Below are positions 34,453-44,967 of a DNA stretch of 64,000 nt, in pieces. The stretch lies in contig CALMQX010000016.1 of assembly GCA_937873315.1 (NCBI GenBank), positions 1 to 64,000 of the forward strand, written 5' to 3'. The stretch comes from an uncultured Nostocoides sp. (GTDB taxonomy: Bacteria; Actinomycetota; Actinomycetes; Actinomycetales; Dermatophilaceae). The notes below the pieces were generated by a model that saw only the letters and a program-made list of their open reading frames with translations, searched no databases and was not told the DNA's origin. Numbering within the stretch: position 1 is the stretch's first letter; the number at the start of each line of letters is the position of its first letter. Made by a program: the position numbers and the translations under genes.

Positions 34453-35087
34453 GTCAGCTCGCCACCACGAGGCCGTTGAGTAGGCCGTCCGCCCCCCGGG
34501 TCTCGCGCCCAGCGGCCCGCCCATTGCGCATCGTCAGCCGTCCCCGCAGTGATCGTCAGGGCGTCTTCGTGGCCCTCTGCCTCAGCCTGCTCATTGGCGG
34601 CTTGGTCGGCCTTCTCATGCTCAACACGGCGATGGCCCAGGGTTCCTTCAACCTCAAAGACCTTCAGGTGACCTCCAACGAGTTGTCCGATATTGAGGAC
34701 TACTTGGCCGCCCGCGTCGACCGGTTGAGTGCACCTGATGCGCTCGCGCGTCGCGCCCAGAGCATGGGCATGGTTCCGGCGCAGACCGCGGCATTCCTGC
34801 GCCTCCCGGACGGGAAGGTGCTGGGGGTGGCCACGCCTGCCGAGCCGATCAAGGGTTTCAAGGTCGTCGTCGGCGGGGCCGACCAGGATGCGGATGTGGA
34901 ACCGCCGAGCACCACCACGACCAAGGAGGTCCTCGCCGGACCGATCCGGACCACGACGGTGCGGACAGTGGCTCTCGATGGCACCGTCACGGTGAGCATT
35001 ACCCGTCTCGACACGCGATCCGGCGTGGCGACGACCACGACGGACCGCTCTGGTGGACCGGATTCGCTTCTGGAAGGGGACCAGTGA
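34449..35087 (+). CDS. ftsL: FtsL-like septum protein with extended C-terminus
   Basis: The 212-residue bitopic protein has a basic N-terminal tail (1-38), one membrane helix (about 39-60), and an extracytoplasmic helix with heptad-like leucines and DARAQSMGMVP-like ending (here ARRAQSMGMVP), as in FtsL. Position between rsmH and ftsI supports the call. FtsL forms a complex with FtsQ (and FtsB) that activates FtsW-FtsI. Unusually, about 80 Thr/Val-rich residues follow the helix, including runs such as STTTTK and TTTTDRSGG. The GTG start overlaps the rsmH stop by 4 bases; the TGA overlaps the GTG of ftsI. Confidence 0.8.
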   Translation: MSQLATTRPLSRPSAPRVSRPAARPLRIVSRPRSDRQGVFVALCLSLLIGGLVGLLMLNTAMAQGSFNLKDLQVTSNELSDIEDYLAARVDRLSAPDALARRAQSMGMVPAQTAAFLRLPDGKVLGVATPAEPIKGFKVVVGGADQDADVEPPSTTTTKEVLAGPIRTTTVRTVALDGTVTVSITRLDTRSGVATTTTDRSGGPDSLLEGDQ

Positions 35088-37117
35088 GCACTCGACCGAG
35101 CCCGCCGCCTCGCCGGCGGCCAGCCGCTTCTGCGCCGACTGCCCGGCCACGCGTGGCGCGATCGGCGCGGCCAGCGTCGAGCGCACCGTCGCGCGGGCAC
35201 GCGGCCGATCGAGCCGCCCGGGGCACGAAAGCGCGTTCGGCCGGTGCATCGCGGCCGGCCCGAGTGCCACGCTCACGTCCGCCGCGCCCGGCGTCGACCG
35301 TGACGCGGATGCGCGCCCTCACCCTGTCGATGCTCTTTGTGCTGAGCATCTTTGGGGCGCAACTGGTTCGGATCCAGGGACTGGACTCGCAGGCGGTCGC
35401 GAGCGAAGCCCAGGCCGATCGGGTCAAGACGCAGCGCATCCCCGCCATGCGAGGGCAGATCTTGTCCTCGGACGGCATTGTGCTCGCGTCCAATACGGTC
35501 AAAGAGACCTTGATCGCCGACCCCACCGCGGTGTGCACGTACCGGACAACGGCACGCACCTGCGACCCGACCACATCCCGCTTGGCCGTGATGGCCGCTG
35601 CCACTGAACTGGCGCCCCTGTTGAAAGTGCCGGCGACCACGCTGATCCCTAAGCTCACGGTGGCCGGGACGACGCGGTATGTGGTGCTCAGCCGGGAGAT
35701 CACCCCCTTGCAGGGCAACCGCATCACCGAGCTCGGGATCCCCGGGATCTACCTGGATGCCGTCGAACTGCGTTCCGAGCGGACTTACCCGCAGGGCACG
35801 ACGAGTGCGAGCCTGGTCGGCTACGTCACCCGTGACGGCAAGCCAGGCGCTGGCATCGAGGTGATGATGGACAAGCACCTCAAGGGCACCCCTGGTTGGC
35901 GGACCTTCGAGCGCAGCGGATCCGGCGCGGTCATCCCGAGTTCTCGCAATGAGACCACCGAGGCAATCGACGGCCAAGACGTCACCTTGACGCTGAACTC
36001 CAACCTTCAGTGGTACTCGCAGAACGCGATTGCTCAGAAGGTGAAGGAGACCGGCGCCCTCTCCGGAACCGTGATCATCATGGAGGTCAAGACGGGCAAA
36101 CTCCTGGCTGCCGCCTCCTATCCGACTTTCGATCCGGTCAAGGACATCGGCAAGGCCGGAGTAGACCTGAGCAACAAGGCCCTCGTGGACGTCTTCGAGC
36201 CCGGGTCGACCGCCAAGGTCATGACGATCTCCTCGGCACTCGAAGAGGGGCTGGTCCTTCCCGACACCCCCGTGGAGATCCCCAACCGACTTCACCGATC
36301 GGATAAGACCTTCCAGGACAGCCACGACCACGGCGTCGAGTTGCGCACGGTCAGTGGCACGCTCGCCGAGTCGAGCAATATCGGGACCATGCTCATCGGA
36401 GAGCGCTTGACCCCAGAGAAGCAGGAGTCCTGGCTTCGTAAGTTCGGAATGGGCCAGACCAGCGGCATGGGATATCCGGCCGAGTCCCGGGGCATCCTGC
36501 CTTCCTACAAGGACTGGAGCGGCTCGCAGCGATACACGATCATGTTCGGCAGCGGTATCTCGCTGACGGCGATCCAAGCCACTGGGGTCTACCAGACGAT
36601 TGCCAACAAGGGTGTTCGCATCCCGGCTCGGGTCATCGAGAGCACGACGGATGCCGATGGAGTGACCACGCCGATGCCGGCGGCCGCGCCCGTTCGAGTG
36701 GTGTCAGAGAAGACGTCCGCCGAGGTCTCTCGGATGCTCGAAGCGGTCGTCACCGATGGCACGGCCACCCGGGCCCAGATTCCCGGATACCGGGTGGCGG
36801 GCAAGACCGGGACGGCCCAGCGATACGACGTCAACCTCAAGCAATACTCCGGGAAGACTGGTTCGTTCATCGGGTACGCACCGGCCGACAACCCCCAGCT
36901 GGTCATCGGAGTGATCCTGCAGCGGCCGATTCGCGGTAACGCCGGTGGTGTCGTGGCGGCCCCGGTGTTCAAGGACGTCATGTCGTACGCGCTCCAGGAA
37001 CTCAAGATCCCGCCGACCGGGGTGCCCGCACCGCCCATCACGCTGCGCCTCGACCGCCTTCCCAGCGATGCAAACGCCGACGTGGTGCGGAACAAGCGGA
37101 CCTCCGGTGGCGGGTAG
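35084..37117 (+). CDS. ftsI: septal transpeptidase FtsI (penicillin-binding protein)
   Basis: The 677-residue class B PBP cross-links septal peptidoglycan. It has a long Pro/Arg/Ala-rich cytosolic tail (about 1-72), one membrane helix (about 75-98), a pedestal domain, and a transpeptidase domain with GSTAK (Ser375 nucleophile), SSN (430-432) and KTGTA (574-578). It works with FtsW, encoded downstream, as the septal synthase pair. The GTG start overlaps the ftsL stop. The stop codon forms part of a TAGGGT hexamer in front of murE. Confidence 0.94.
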   Translation: MSTRPSPPPRRRPAASAPTARPRVARSARPASSAPSRGHAADRAARGTKARSAGASRPARVPRSRPPRPASTVTRMRALTLSMLFVLSIFGAQLVRIQGLDSQAVASEAQADRVKTQRIPAMRGQILSSDGIVLASNTVKETLIADPTAVCTYRTTARTCDPTTSRLAVMAAATELAPLLKVPATTLIPKLTVAGTTRYVVLSREITPLQGNRITELGIPGIYLDAVELRSERTYPQGTTSASLVGYVTRDGKPGAGIEVMMDKHLKGTPGWRTFERSGSGAVIPSSRNETTEAIDGQDVTLTLNSNLQWYSQNAIAQKVKETGALSGTVIIMEVKTGKLLAAASYPTFDPVKDIGKAGVDLSNKALVDVFEPGSTAKVMTISSALEEGLVLPDTPVEIPNRLHRSDKTFQDSHDHGVELRTVSGTLAESSNIGTMLIGERLTPEKQESWLRKFGMGQTSGMGYPAESRGILPSYKDWSGSQRYTIMFGSGISLTAIQATGVYQTIANKGVRIPARVIESTTDADGVTTPMPAAAPVRVVSEKTSAEVSRMLEAVVTDGTATRAQIPGYRVAGKTGTAQRYDVNLKQYSGKTGSFIGYAPADNPQLVIGVILQRPIRGNAGGVVAAPVFKDVMSYALQELKIPPTGVPAPPITLRLDRLPSDANADVVRNKRTSGGG

Positions 37118-37120
37118 GGT
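37115..37120 (+). promoter_or_regulatory. -10-like TAGGGT ahead of murE
   Basis: TAGGGT includes the ftsI stop codon and ends 8 bases before the murE GTG, which lacks a ribosome binding site. This may be an internal promoter giving a leaderless murE transcript. Confidence 0.35.
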
Positions 37121-37128
37121 GCTGGGTC

Positions 37129-38670
37129 GTGAACAGTGCGCGGCCGAGTCCCGGAACTCCGGTCGGTCTCGCTGAAATCACCGCACTCGCTGGGGGAGTA
37201 TGCGCGGGCGCTGATGGCGAGGACGTCACTGTCGTCGGGGTGTCCCTCGACTCACGTCGGGTGGGTCCCGGAGACCTGTACGCCGCGCTGCCAGGGGCAC
37301 GGCATCACGGTGCCGATTTCGCCGCCCAGGTGGTGGCCGCGGGCGCGGTAGGCATTCTCACCGACGCCGATGGCGCGCAACGGATTGCCCGCGCTCAGGT
37401 GCGCATCCCTCTCGTGGTCGTGGCGGATCCTCGCGCCATCCTGGGTCAGGTGTCTGCTCGGGTGTATGGCACCGATCGAGTTCGGCCCCGAATGATCGGG
37501 ATCACCGGGACCAATGGCAAGACCACCACCGCCTACCTGGTGGCCTCAGCATTGGATGCCCTGGGCCACACCACTGGGCTGATCGGCACTGTCGAGACCC
37601 GGGTGGCCGGGCAGCGGATGCCCAGCGCCAGGACCACTCCGGAAGCTCCCGATCTGCATGCCCTGCTCGCCGCGATGGTTCAGGCCGGCGTGGACACCTG
37701 CGTCATGGAAGTCTCCAGCCATGCGCTCGCCTTGCACCGGGTCGACGGGGTGGTCTATGACGTCGCCGTCTTCACCAATCTCACCCAAGACCATCTGGAC
37801 TTCCACGCGTCCATGCAAGAGTACTTCCTCGCCAAGGCTGACCTCTTCAGCCCTGCCCGGGCTCGCCAGGGCATCATCTGTGTCGATGACGCCTATGGGG
37901 TGAGCTTGGCCAAGAGCGCACAGATCCCCGTGCAGACCCTCGGTCGGGCCGATGCGGACTGGCAGCTCACTGCGGACTCCGACGAACCTGGATCGTTCAC
38001 GCTCAGGCACGGGGATGCCGCCGATCATCTGCGCTCCGCGCTGCCCGGCGACTTCAATATGACCAATACCGCGCTCGCGGCAGCCATCCTCACCGGGCTG
38101 GGCATCGCCAAGGACCAGGTCATCACGGCACTGGCCCGGGATCCCCAGGTGCCCGGCCGGATGGAGGTTGTCTCGCATCCGGACTATCCGGCCGACCCAC
38201 GGGTCATCGTTGACTATGCCCACACGCCCGAGGCCATTCGGGCGGCATTGGGCGCTCTTCGGCCGAGCACCCAGGGGCAGTTGATTTGCGTGACTGGCGC
38301 CGGTGGGGATCGTGATCGCGACAAGCGTGCCGCGATGGGGGCCGCCGCAGCCATGGCCGACGTCGTCGTGGTCACCGATGACAACCCTCGATCCGAAGAC
38401 CCGGCGGTGATCCGGCGAGCGGTGCTCGAAGGTGCGTTGGCGCAGCGTGCTCACGGCCAACGACGGGTCGAGGTTATTGAGGTCGGCGACCGCCGGTCCG
38501 CGATCGAGGCTGCCATTGTTCGGGCGCTCAAGGACGGTCGCGGGGCGACGGTCGCTGTCGTTGGCAAGGGCCACGAGCGGGGACAAGAGGTGGCCGGCGT
38601 GGTTCACCCCTTCGATGATCGCGACGAGGTCCTGCAGGCGCTGGCACGAGTCCATGAGGAGAGGTCATGA
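37129..38670 (+). CDS. murE: UDP-MurNAc-tripeptide synthetase MurE
   Basis: The 513-residue Mur ligase adds the third amino acid to UDP-MurNAc-L-Ala-D-Glu. Motifs: SLDSRRVGPGDLYAALPG in the N-terminal domain, the ATP loop [11 protein letters not shown] (Lys131), MEVSSHAL, FTNLTQDHLDFH, VDYAHTPEAI and TDDNPRSEDP. DNPR (418-421) is the signature of enzymes that add meso-diaminopimelate; lysine-adding enzymes differ there. The C-terminal GKGHERGQ is present. GTG start, 11 bases after ftsI. Its ATGA junction with murF implies coupling. Confidence 0.94.
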   Translation: MNSARPSPGTPVGLAEITALAGGVCAGADGEDVTVVGVSLDSRRVGPGDLYAALPGARHHGADFAAQVVAAGAVGILTDADGAQRIARAQVRIPLVVVADPRAILGQVSARVYGTDRVRPRMIGITGTNGKTTTAYLVASALDALGHTTGLIGTVETRVAGQRMPSARTTPEAPDLHALLAAMVQAGVDTCVMEVSSHALALHRVDGVVYDVAVFTNLTQDHLDFHASMQEYFLAKADLFSPARARQGIICVDDAYGVSLAKSAQIPVQTLGRADADWQLTADSDEPGSFTLRHGDAADHLRSALPGDFNMTNTALAAAILTGLGIAKDQVITALARDPQVPGRMEVVSHPDYPADPRVIVDYAHTPEAIRAALGALRPSTQGQLICVTGAGGDRDRDKRAAMGAAAAMADVVVVTDDNPRSEDPAVIRRAVLEGALAQRAHGQRRVEVIEVGDRRSAIEAAIVRALKDGRGATVAVVGKGHERGQEVAGVVHPFDDRDEVLQALARVHEERS

Positions 38671-40058
38671 TCGCCCTGACCGCGGGCGCAATCGCCACGC
38701 TGACCGGGGGGCGTTTGTTCCCCGAGGGCGCGGACCCCAACGTGCTGGTGGAAGGCCCGGTGGTGACGGACTCCCGGCTGGCCAGACCGGGTGGGCTCTA
38801 TATCGCCCGAGTTGGCGAGCAGGCCGATGGCCACGATTTCGTCGCTGCCGCAGCCGAGCTCGGTGCGCTCCTCTCCCTGACAACGCGACCGGTCGGCGAC
38901 TACCCGTGCGTGGTGGTGGGAGACACCCAGGATGCCTTCGTCGCGCTAGCCCGCGCGACCGTCGACGCGGTCCCGGACTTGACGATCATCGGGATCACCG
39001 GGTCCAGCGGCAAGACCAGCACCAAGGACCTGCTTGGTCAGGTGCTGGCCAGTCACGGCGAGACCATCGCGCCCGAAGGCTCCTTCAACTCCGAGGTCGG
39101 AGTCCCGCTCACGGTGTGTCGGGTGGAGCGCTCGACCCGCTATCTCGTGGTGGAGATGGGCGCGCGAGGAGTGGGCCACGTCGAGTACCTCACGCGCATT
39201 GCCCCACCACGGATCGGCGTCGTCCTCAACGTGGGGGTGGCCCATGTGGGCGAGTTCGGCTCGCGGGAGGCGATCGCCATCGCCAAGCGAGAGTTGGTTG
39301 AGGCGTTGCCCCCGGCGGGGCTGGCCGTCCTCAACGCCGATGACCCGGTCGTGGCCGCGATGGCGGCATACACCCATGCCCGGGTGATCCTGGTCGGGGA
39401 GTCCGAGACAGCAGCCATTCGAGCGGTGGATGTCGCCGTCGACCCGCAGGGACGGGCGATCTTCACCGTCCGGACGCCGGTCGGTGACCGCACGGTCCAC
39501 CTGGCATTGATCGGCCGCCATCACGTGGGCAATGCCTTGGCCGCGCTGGCGGTGGCTCTGGAATGCGGCATGGATCTCGAGTCGGCCTGCAGCGCACTGG
39601 AATCCGCGACGCCGATCAGCCGCTGGCGAATGGAGCTCACCCGTCGAGCGGATGGTGTGCTCGTCGTCAATGACGCCTACAACGCCAACCCGGACTCCAT
39701 GCGGGTGGCTTTGGATTCGCTGGCGCACTTGGGCGGAGTCGGCCGCACCTGGGCCGTCCTGGGCACCATGCTCGAACTCGGTGAGGACTCCGAGGAGATG
39801 CACGCCGAGGTCGGCCGATACGCCGCTGAGCAGGGGATCAGCGACCTCATCGCCGTGGCCGATGGCGCGGAGCAGATCGCTCGGGGCGCGGAGGCGCACG
39901 GCGGCATACGGGTCCATCGCGCGGTCGACGCGGAGGCGGCTGAGGTATTCCTGGCCGAAGAGTTGGGCCCCGGCGACGTCGTGTTGTTCAAGTCCAGCCG
40001 AAATGCCGGACTACGGTGGCTCGGTGACCGTGTGGCAGGCAGGCAGGTGAGTTCGTGA
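38667..40058 (+). CDS. murF: UDP-MurNAc-pentapeptide synthetase MurF
   Basis: The 463-residue ligase attaches D-Ala-D-Ala to UDP-MurNAc-tripeptide. Motifs: [18 protein letters not shown], the ATP loop [13 protein letters not shown] (Lys116; Ser in place of the usual Asn), [39 protein letters not shown] and FKSSRNAGL. Length and order are typical. The ATG overlaps the murE stop and the stop overlaps the mraY GTG, so translation is coupled on both sides. Confidence 0.94.
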   Translation: MIALTAGAIATLTGGRLFPEGADPNVLVEGPVVTDSRLARPGGLYIARVGEQADGHDFVAAAAELGALLSLTTRPVGDYPCVVVGDTQDAFVALARATVDAVPDLTIIGITGSSGKTSTKDLLGQVLASHGETIAPEGSFNSEVGVPLTVCRVERSTRYLVVEMGARGVGHVEYLTRIAPPRIGVVLNVGVAHVGEFGSREAIAIAKRELVEALPPAGLAVLNADDPVVAAMAAYTHARVILVGESETAAIRAVDVAVDPQGRAIFTVRTPVGDRTVHLALIGRHHVGNALAALAVALECGMDLESACSALESATPISRWRMELTRRADGVLVVNDAYNANPDSMRVALDSLAHLGGVGRTWAVLGTMLELGEDSEEMHAEVGRYAAEQGISDLIAVADGAEQIARGAEAHGGIRVHRAVDAEAAEVFLAEELGPGDVVLFKSSRNAGLRWLGDRVAGRQVSS

Positions 40059-41134
40059 AGGCAGTATTGATTGCAGCGTCGATCTCGCTCGGCGCCGCGC
40101 TCTTCGGGACCCCGATGTTCATCCGTTATCTCGTTCGTCAGGGTTACGGGCAGTTCATCCGGGACGACGGGCCGACCTCCCATCACACCAAGCGAGGCAC
40201 GCCCACGATGGGTGGGGCGGTGATCGTCGCCGCCGCACTGCTGGCCTATGCCGTGGCGCACCTCGGCACCTGGACGCCACCCACAATGAGTGGGCTGCTG
40301 GTCCTCTTGCTGATGACTGGGCTCGGGGTGATCGGCTTCCTCGATGACTACATCAAGATCAGCAAGCAGCGCAGCCTCGGACTGCGTTCGGGACAGAAGT
40401 TGCTCGGCCAGACCCTGGTGGCGGTGCTCTTCGCGATCCTCGCGTTGAACTTCCCGAACTCCTCATTGCGAACCCCCGCGTCGACTCAGGTGTCTTTCGT
40501 CCGCGACACCGGACTCAACCTCGCCTTCGCCGGCCCAGTGGTGGGCTTCATCCTCTTCATCATTTGGGCCAACCTCATCATTGCTGGGACCTCCAATGGT
40601 GTGAACCTCACCGACGGCCTCGATGGACTGGCCACGGGTGCCTCGGTGATGGTCTTCGCGGCATACGTGCTGATCGGGATCTGGCAGTTCAACCAAAACT
40701 GCCAATGGAACCCCAGTAGCAAGTGCTACGAGGTTCGAGATCCACACGATGTGGCGATCGTTGCTGCCTGCGTCATGGGCGCTTGCTTCGGCTTCCTCTG
40801 GTGGAATGCCGCTCCCGCCAAGATCTTCATGGGGGACACCGGATCGCTCTCGCTGGGTGGTGCGCTGGCCGGCTTGGCCATCGTTTCCCGCACCGAGTTG
40901 TTGGTCGTCATCCTCGGCGGGCTCTTCGTCGCCATCACGTTGTCGGTGATCATCCAGGTGGCCTCCTTCAAGACCACCGGCAAGCGGGTCTTCCGGATGG
41001 CCCCACTGCAGCACCACTTCGAGCTACTGGGCTGGCAGGAAGTCACCATCGTGATCCGCTTTTGGATCATTTGTGGCCTCTTCGTGGCCTTCGGCCTGGG
41101 GCTGTTCTATGCCGAATGGATGGTGGGCGCGTGA
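40055..41134 (+). CDS. mraY: phospho-MurNAc-pentapeptide translocase MraY
   Basis: The 359-residue integral membrane enzyme has about ten helices and moves phospho-MurNAc-pentapeptide to undecaprenyl phosphate, making lipid I. Motifs: [34 protein letters not shown], the aspartate-rich [12 protein letters not shown], and [16 protein letters not shown], then [11 protein letters not shown] near the C-terminus. Start and stop overlap its neighbours by 4 bases each. Confidence 0.95.
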   Translation: MKAVLIAASISLGAALFGTPMFIRYLVRQGYGQFIRDDGPTSHHTKRGTPTMGGAVIVAAALLAYAVAHLGTWTPPTMSGLLVLLLMTGLGVIGFLDDYIKISKQRSLGLRSGQKLLGQTLVAVLFAILALNFPNSSLRTPASTQVSFVRDTGLNLAFAGPVVGFILFIIWANLIIAGTSNGVNLTDGLDGLATGASVMVFAAYVLIGIWQFNQNCQWNPSSKCYEVRDPHDVAIVAACVMGACFGFLWWNAAPAKIFMGDTGSLSLGGALAGLAIVSRTELLVVILGGLFVAITLSVIIQVASFKTTGKRVFRMAPLQHHFELLGWQEVTIVIRFWIICGLFVAFGLGLFYAEWMVGA

Positions 41135-42609
41135 GCGTCGATCTCTCGACCCTCACCCATTCAGGGGCGTCGTGGGCCGGCCTCAGGGTCCTTGTCGCAG
41201 GGCTGGGGGTCAGTGGCTTCGCGGCCGCTGACGCTCTCCTCGAACGTGGCGCACAGGTCATCGTGGTTGATGGAGCCGTGCCTGCCGCCGGTAGCGCACT
41301 CGAGGAACGTGCCCGCATCCTGGAGATCCTCGAGGCAGATCTACGCCTGGGCCCGGATCACGTGACGGGCATGCCCACGGATCCGATCGACCTGGTCGTG
41401 ACCTCACCGGGTTGGCGGCCAGACCAGCCGCTTCTGGTTGCGGCAGCGGCCGCAGGCATTCCCATCTGGGGAGAAGTCGAGCTGGCCTGGAGGATGCGGC
41501 CCAGCCAGGGCGCCGCGCCCTGGCTGGTCATCACGGGCACCAATGGCAAGACCACGACCGTGCAGATGCTGACCTCGATGCTCACGGCCGCCGGCCTGAG
41601 GGCCTGCAGCGCCGGCAATGTCGGTCGACCCATCCTCGAGGCAGTGATGGATGAGCGCCCGTATGACGTCATCGCCGTCGAGTTGTCGAGCTTCCAGTTG
41701 CATTGGTCCCAGTCACTGGCGCCGCGGGCATCGGTGTGCCTCAACGTTGCTCCGGATCACGTGGACTGGCACGGCTCGTACGAGGAGTACCTCAAAGCCA
41801 AGGCTCGCATCTATGAGCGCACCGAGATCGCCTGCGTTTACAACGTTGACGATCCACAGACCGAGCGGATGGTCGAGGACGCAGAGGTGCAGGAGGGCTG
41901 CCGAGCCGTTGGCTTCACCCTCGGAGTGCCAGCGGTGTCCATGCTGGGCCTGGTGGAGGATGTCCTGGCCGACCGGGCCTTTGTCGAGAATCGGCGCACG
42001 AGCGCCGCGGAGCTCGGCACGGTGGACGATCTGCGCGCAGATGCGCCCAGCGTCGCCCCCCACGTGATCGCCAATGCCTTGGCGGCGGCCGCGCTGGCAC
42101 GGGCCCACGGCGTACCGCCGATCGCCGTGCGTGATGGGCTGCGCGCCTTCCGCCCCGAGCCGCATCGGATCGCCGAGGTCGGGCTGATTCGCGGCATTCG
42201 CTGGGTCGATGACTCCAAAGCCACCAACCCGCATGCGGCCTCCGCGTCGCTCGCCGCCTTCGAACCCATCGTGTGGATCGCCGGTGGACTGCTCAAGGGC
42301 GCCGACGTGGACGACCTGGTGCGCGCCTGCGTGGGTCGCCTGCGTGGGGTGGTGCTCATGGGCGCAGACCGGGGCCAGATCGCCGAGGCACTTGCCCGAC
42401 ACGCACCCGATATCCCCGTGGTCGACATCGCCGAGACCGACACTGGAGCCATGGACCGTGTGGTGACGGCAGCGCTGGATCTCGCCCAAGAGGGCGACGT
42501 CGTGCTGCTCGCGCCGGCCGCCGCGTCCATGGACATGTTCGCCAACTACGGCGCGCGCGGGGACGCATTTGCAGCAGCGGTCCGGCGGTTGACGCAGAAC
42601 CCGGAGTGA
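41131..42609 (+). CDS. murD: UDP-MurNAc-L-alanine:D-glutamate ligase MurD
   Basis: The 492-residue Mur ligase adds D-glutamate. Motifs: [15 protein letters not shown] at the N-terminal nucleotide-like fold, [11 protein letters not shown], the ATP loop [43 protein letters not shown] and [19 protein letters not shown] 41131 overlaps the mraY stop (GTGA), the arrangement seen at most joints of this operon, and is chosen over a longer reading frame that runs through mraY. Confidence 0.94.
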   Translation: MSVDLSTLTHSGASWAGLRVLVAGLGVSGFAAADALLERGAQVIVVDGAVPAAGSALEERARILEILEADLRLGPDHVTGMPTDPIDLVVTSPGWRPDQPLLVAAAAAGIPIWGEVELAWRMRPSQGAAPWLVITGTNGKTTTVQMLTSMLTAAGLRACSAGNVGRPILEAVMDERPYDVIAVELSSFQLHWSQSLAPRASVCLNVAPDHVDWHGSYEEYLKAKARIYERTEIACVYNVDDPQTERMVEDAEVQEGCRAVGFTLGVPAVSMLGLVEDVLADRAFVENRRTSAAELGTVDDLRADAPSVAPHVIANALAAAALARAHGVPPIAVRDGLRAFRPEPHRIAEVGLIRGIRWVDDSKATNPHAASASLAAFEPIVWIAGGLLKGADVDDLVRACVGRLRGVVLMGADRGQIAEALARHAPDIPVVDIAETDTGAMDRVVTAALDLAQEGDVVLLAPAAASMDMFANYGARGDAFAAAVRRLTQNPE

Positions 42610-42613
42610 GCCG

Positions 42614-43882
42614 GTGAGCAGTACAACCGCGGGGACCGCTCGGCGGACCGCCACAAGACGCACCGATCGGATGCACTCCTGGTTGGCCCGCTTCGACACC
42701 CCGGTCACGACCTACTACCTGCTGTTGTCGGTCACGGCATTCCTGGTGATCTTCGGTTTGGTCATGGTGTGGTCGGCGTCCACGGTCGTCTCCCTGCAGG
42801 AGACGGCGTCGGTTTCCGCCTTCTCAATCCTGAAGAATCAGTTGGTCTATGCCGGTATCGGGGCAGTCGTGCTGATGGGCGCATCCCGGATCCCTGTCCG
42901 GGTGTGGAAGAAGCTGACGCTCCCGCTGCTCGCGCTCGCGCTGATCGCGCAGATGCTGGTCTTCACCACGCTCTTTGGCGATGGTGAGGGCGGTAACCGT
43001 GCGTGGCTGGTCCTTGGTCCGATCTCCGGCCAGCCCTCTGAGGCCATCAAGATCGCACTGGCTCTGGCGGGGGGTTTGATCTTGGCGCGAAAGCAACCGC
43101 TGCTGCACCAGATCGGCCATGTCGTCATTCCGTATCTGGTTCCGATCGCCGCGGTGTCACTTGGCCTGGTCCTCCTGGGTCATGACCTTGGTACGGTCCT
43201 GGTGCTGGCCTCGGTCGTCGCTGGTTGCCTCTTTGCTGCCGGGGTGCCGCTGCGCTGGTTCGTTGGGGCTGGCGCAGCATTCTCGGCGGTGGCCCTGGCG
43301 TATGTGGTGACCAGCGCGAATCGGCTGAGCCGGTTCGATGTCTGGCTTGGGCGGGATACCGATGCCTATGGGGCAGCCATGCAGCCGACCCACGGCCGTT
43401 ACGCGCTTGCCGATGGCGGGTGGCTGGGCCTCGGCTTGGGCGCCAGCCGCGAGAAGTGGGGCTTACTGGCCGAGCCGCACAATGACTTCATCTTCGCGAT
43501 CATCGGCGAAGAGCTTGGTTTGCCCGGGACCCTGGCTGTGCTCGCCCTCTTTGGGGCGCTGGTGTGGGGCTGCTTCCGGCTGGTGACGCGGACAACCGAT
43601 CCCTTCATCCGGATCGCGGCCACCGGCATCATGATGTGGATCCTCGTTCAGTCCTTGATCAACATCGGCGCGGTGATCAATCTGCTGCCGGTCATCGGCT
43701 TGCCGTTGCCGTTGATCTCCTCTGGTGGCTCGTCGCTGGTGATGACCATGGCCGCCCTGGGCATCCTGTTGGCCTTTGCCCGCGCCGAACCGGGCTGCGC
43801 TGAGGCGCTCAAGGCTCGACCTTCTGCCTTGCGGCGTTCGCTTGCGGTGATTCCCGCGGCGGCGGCTCGGGTGCGCCGATGA
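42614..43882 (+). CDS. ftsW: septal peptidoglycan glycosyltransferase FtsW
   Basis: The 422-residue SEDS-family polymerase has about ten membrane helices. Characteristic pieces: VMVWSAS in helix 1, FGDGEGGNRAWL with QPSEAIKIALAL, GHDLGTVLVLASV, the large periplasmic loop with QPTHGRYALADGGWLGLGLGASR in two parts, FIFAIIGEELGLPG, and LPLPLISSGGSSLV. It polymerises lipid II with FtsI as transpeptidase partner. A GTG start, with GAG/GGAG-like sequence only 5 bases upstream, lies 4 bases after murD. Confidence 0.94.
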   Translation: MSSTTAGTARRTATRRTDRMHSWLARFDTPVTTYYLLLSVTAFLVIFGLVMVWSASTVVSLQETASVSAFSILKNQLVYAGIGAVVLMGASRIPVRVWKKLTLPLLALALIAQMLVFTTLFGDGEGGNRAWLVLGPISGQPSEAIKIALALAGGLILARKQPLLHQIGHVVIPYLVPIAAVSLGLVLLGHDLGTVLVLASVVAGCLFAAGVPLRWFVGAGAAFSAVALAYVVTSANRLSRFDVWLGRDTDAYGAAMQPTHGRYALADGGWLGLGLGASREKWGLLAEPHNDFIFAIIGEELGLPGTLAVLALFGALVWGCFRLVTRTTDPFIRIAATGIMMWILVQSLINIGAVINLLPVIGLPLPLISSGGSSLVMTMAALGILLAFARAEPGCAEALKARPSALRRSLAVIPAAAARVRR

Positions 43883-44967
43883 CCGCTGGCGCCCTCCGTT
43901 CCGTGGTGTTGGCTGGCGGGGGGACGGCCGGTCATGTGTCCCCGATGCTCGCCCTCGCGGACGAGTTGACCCGCCGCAATCCGGGCGTCGCGGTGACCTG
44001 CGTTGGGACCGAGACCGGTTTGGAGGCGCGAATCGTGCCTGAGCGGGGCTACCCGCTCGCGATGATCCCGCGCGTCCCGCTCCCACGCAGACCCTCCATG
44101 GACCTGGTCCGCCTGCTGGGGCGGATGAGCCAGGCCGTCCGCACCGCCGCCAGAATCCTGGAGGAGTCAGACGCCCAGGTTGCGGTCGGATTCGGTGGGT
44201 ATGTGAGCACGCCGGTGTACCTCGCTGCCCGGCGTCGCGGCATACCCATCGTGGTTCACGAGCAGAACGCGCGCCCTGGACTGGCCAATCGGGTCGGAGC
44301 GCGATTTGCGCGATCGGTCGCGGTGACCTTCCCCGGGACCTCATTGCCGGGCGCGGTCGTGACCGGGATGCCCTTGCGGCGCGAAATCGCCGCCTTGGAT
44401 CGCGCGCAGCTTCGGGATGAGGCGCGCCGCTTCTTCGGCCTCGGCGAGGGCACGGTGCTCTTGGTCACCGGCGGTTCCCTCGGCGCCCAGCGGCTCAACG
44501 ACGCCTTTGCTGCGTCCGCCGAGGATCTCAGCGCGGCGGGGGTGTCTGTCCTGCATGCCACCGGGCGGGGTAAGGGTTTTGTCCCGCCGACGGTCTCAGG
44601 AGCGCCTTACGTCGTGGTCGAGTACCTCGATCGGATGGACCTGGCGTATGCCGCCGCCGATGTGGTGGTGGCCAGGGCAGGGGCGAGCACCGTGTGTGAG
44701 CTGACCGCGGTCGGGCTTCCAGCGATCTACGTACCCTTGGCGATCGGCAATGGTGAGCAACGACTCAATGCTGAGGGCGTGGTGCGTTCCGGTGGGGGAC
44801 TGATGGTCGACAATGCGGCCTTTACTGCGCAGTGGATCCGGCAGACGCTGCTGCCGCTCCTGCTCGATGACGCTGCGTTGGCCAGGTTGGGGGCGGCGAG
44901 CGCCGCGGCCGGTGTGCGAGATGGCGACACCCTGTTGGCTTCGATGGTCGAGGGTGCGATCCAATGA
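43879..44967 (+). CDS. murG: lipid II synthase MurG
   Basis: The 362-residue GT-B glycosyltransferase adds GlcNAc from UDP-GlcNAc to lipid I on the inner membrane face. Motifs: LAGGGTAGHVSPMLALADEL in the N-terminal G loop, GFGGYVSTPVYLAA, HEQNARPGLANR, TGGSLGAQRLND and ARAGASTVCELTAVGLPAIY, the donor site, given here only in part. ATG overlaps the ftsW stop; the stop overlaps the murC ATG. Confidence 0.95.
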   Translation: MTAGALRSVVLAGGGTAGHVSPMLALADELTRRNPGVAVTCVGTETGLEARIVPERGYPLAMIPRVPLPRRPSMDLVRLLGRMSQAVRTAARILEESDAQVAVGFGGYVSTPVYLAARRRGIPIVVHEQNARPGLANRVGARFARSVAVTFPGTSLPGAVVTGMPLRREIAALDRAQLRDEARRFFGLGEGTVLLVTGGSLGAQRLNDAFAASAEDLSAAGVSVLHATGRGKGFVPPTVSGAPYVVVEYLDRMDLAYAAADVVVARAGASTVCELTAVGLPAIYVPLAIGNGEQRLNAEGVVRSGGGLMVDNAAFTAQWIRQTLLPLLLDDAALARLGAASAAAGVRDGDTLLASMVEGAIQ

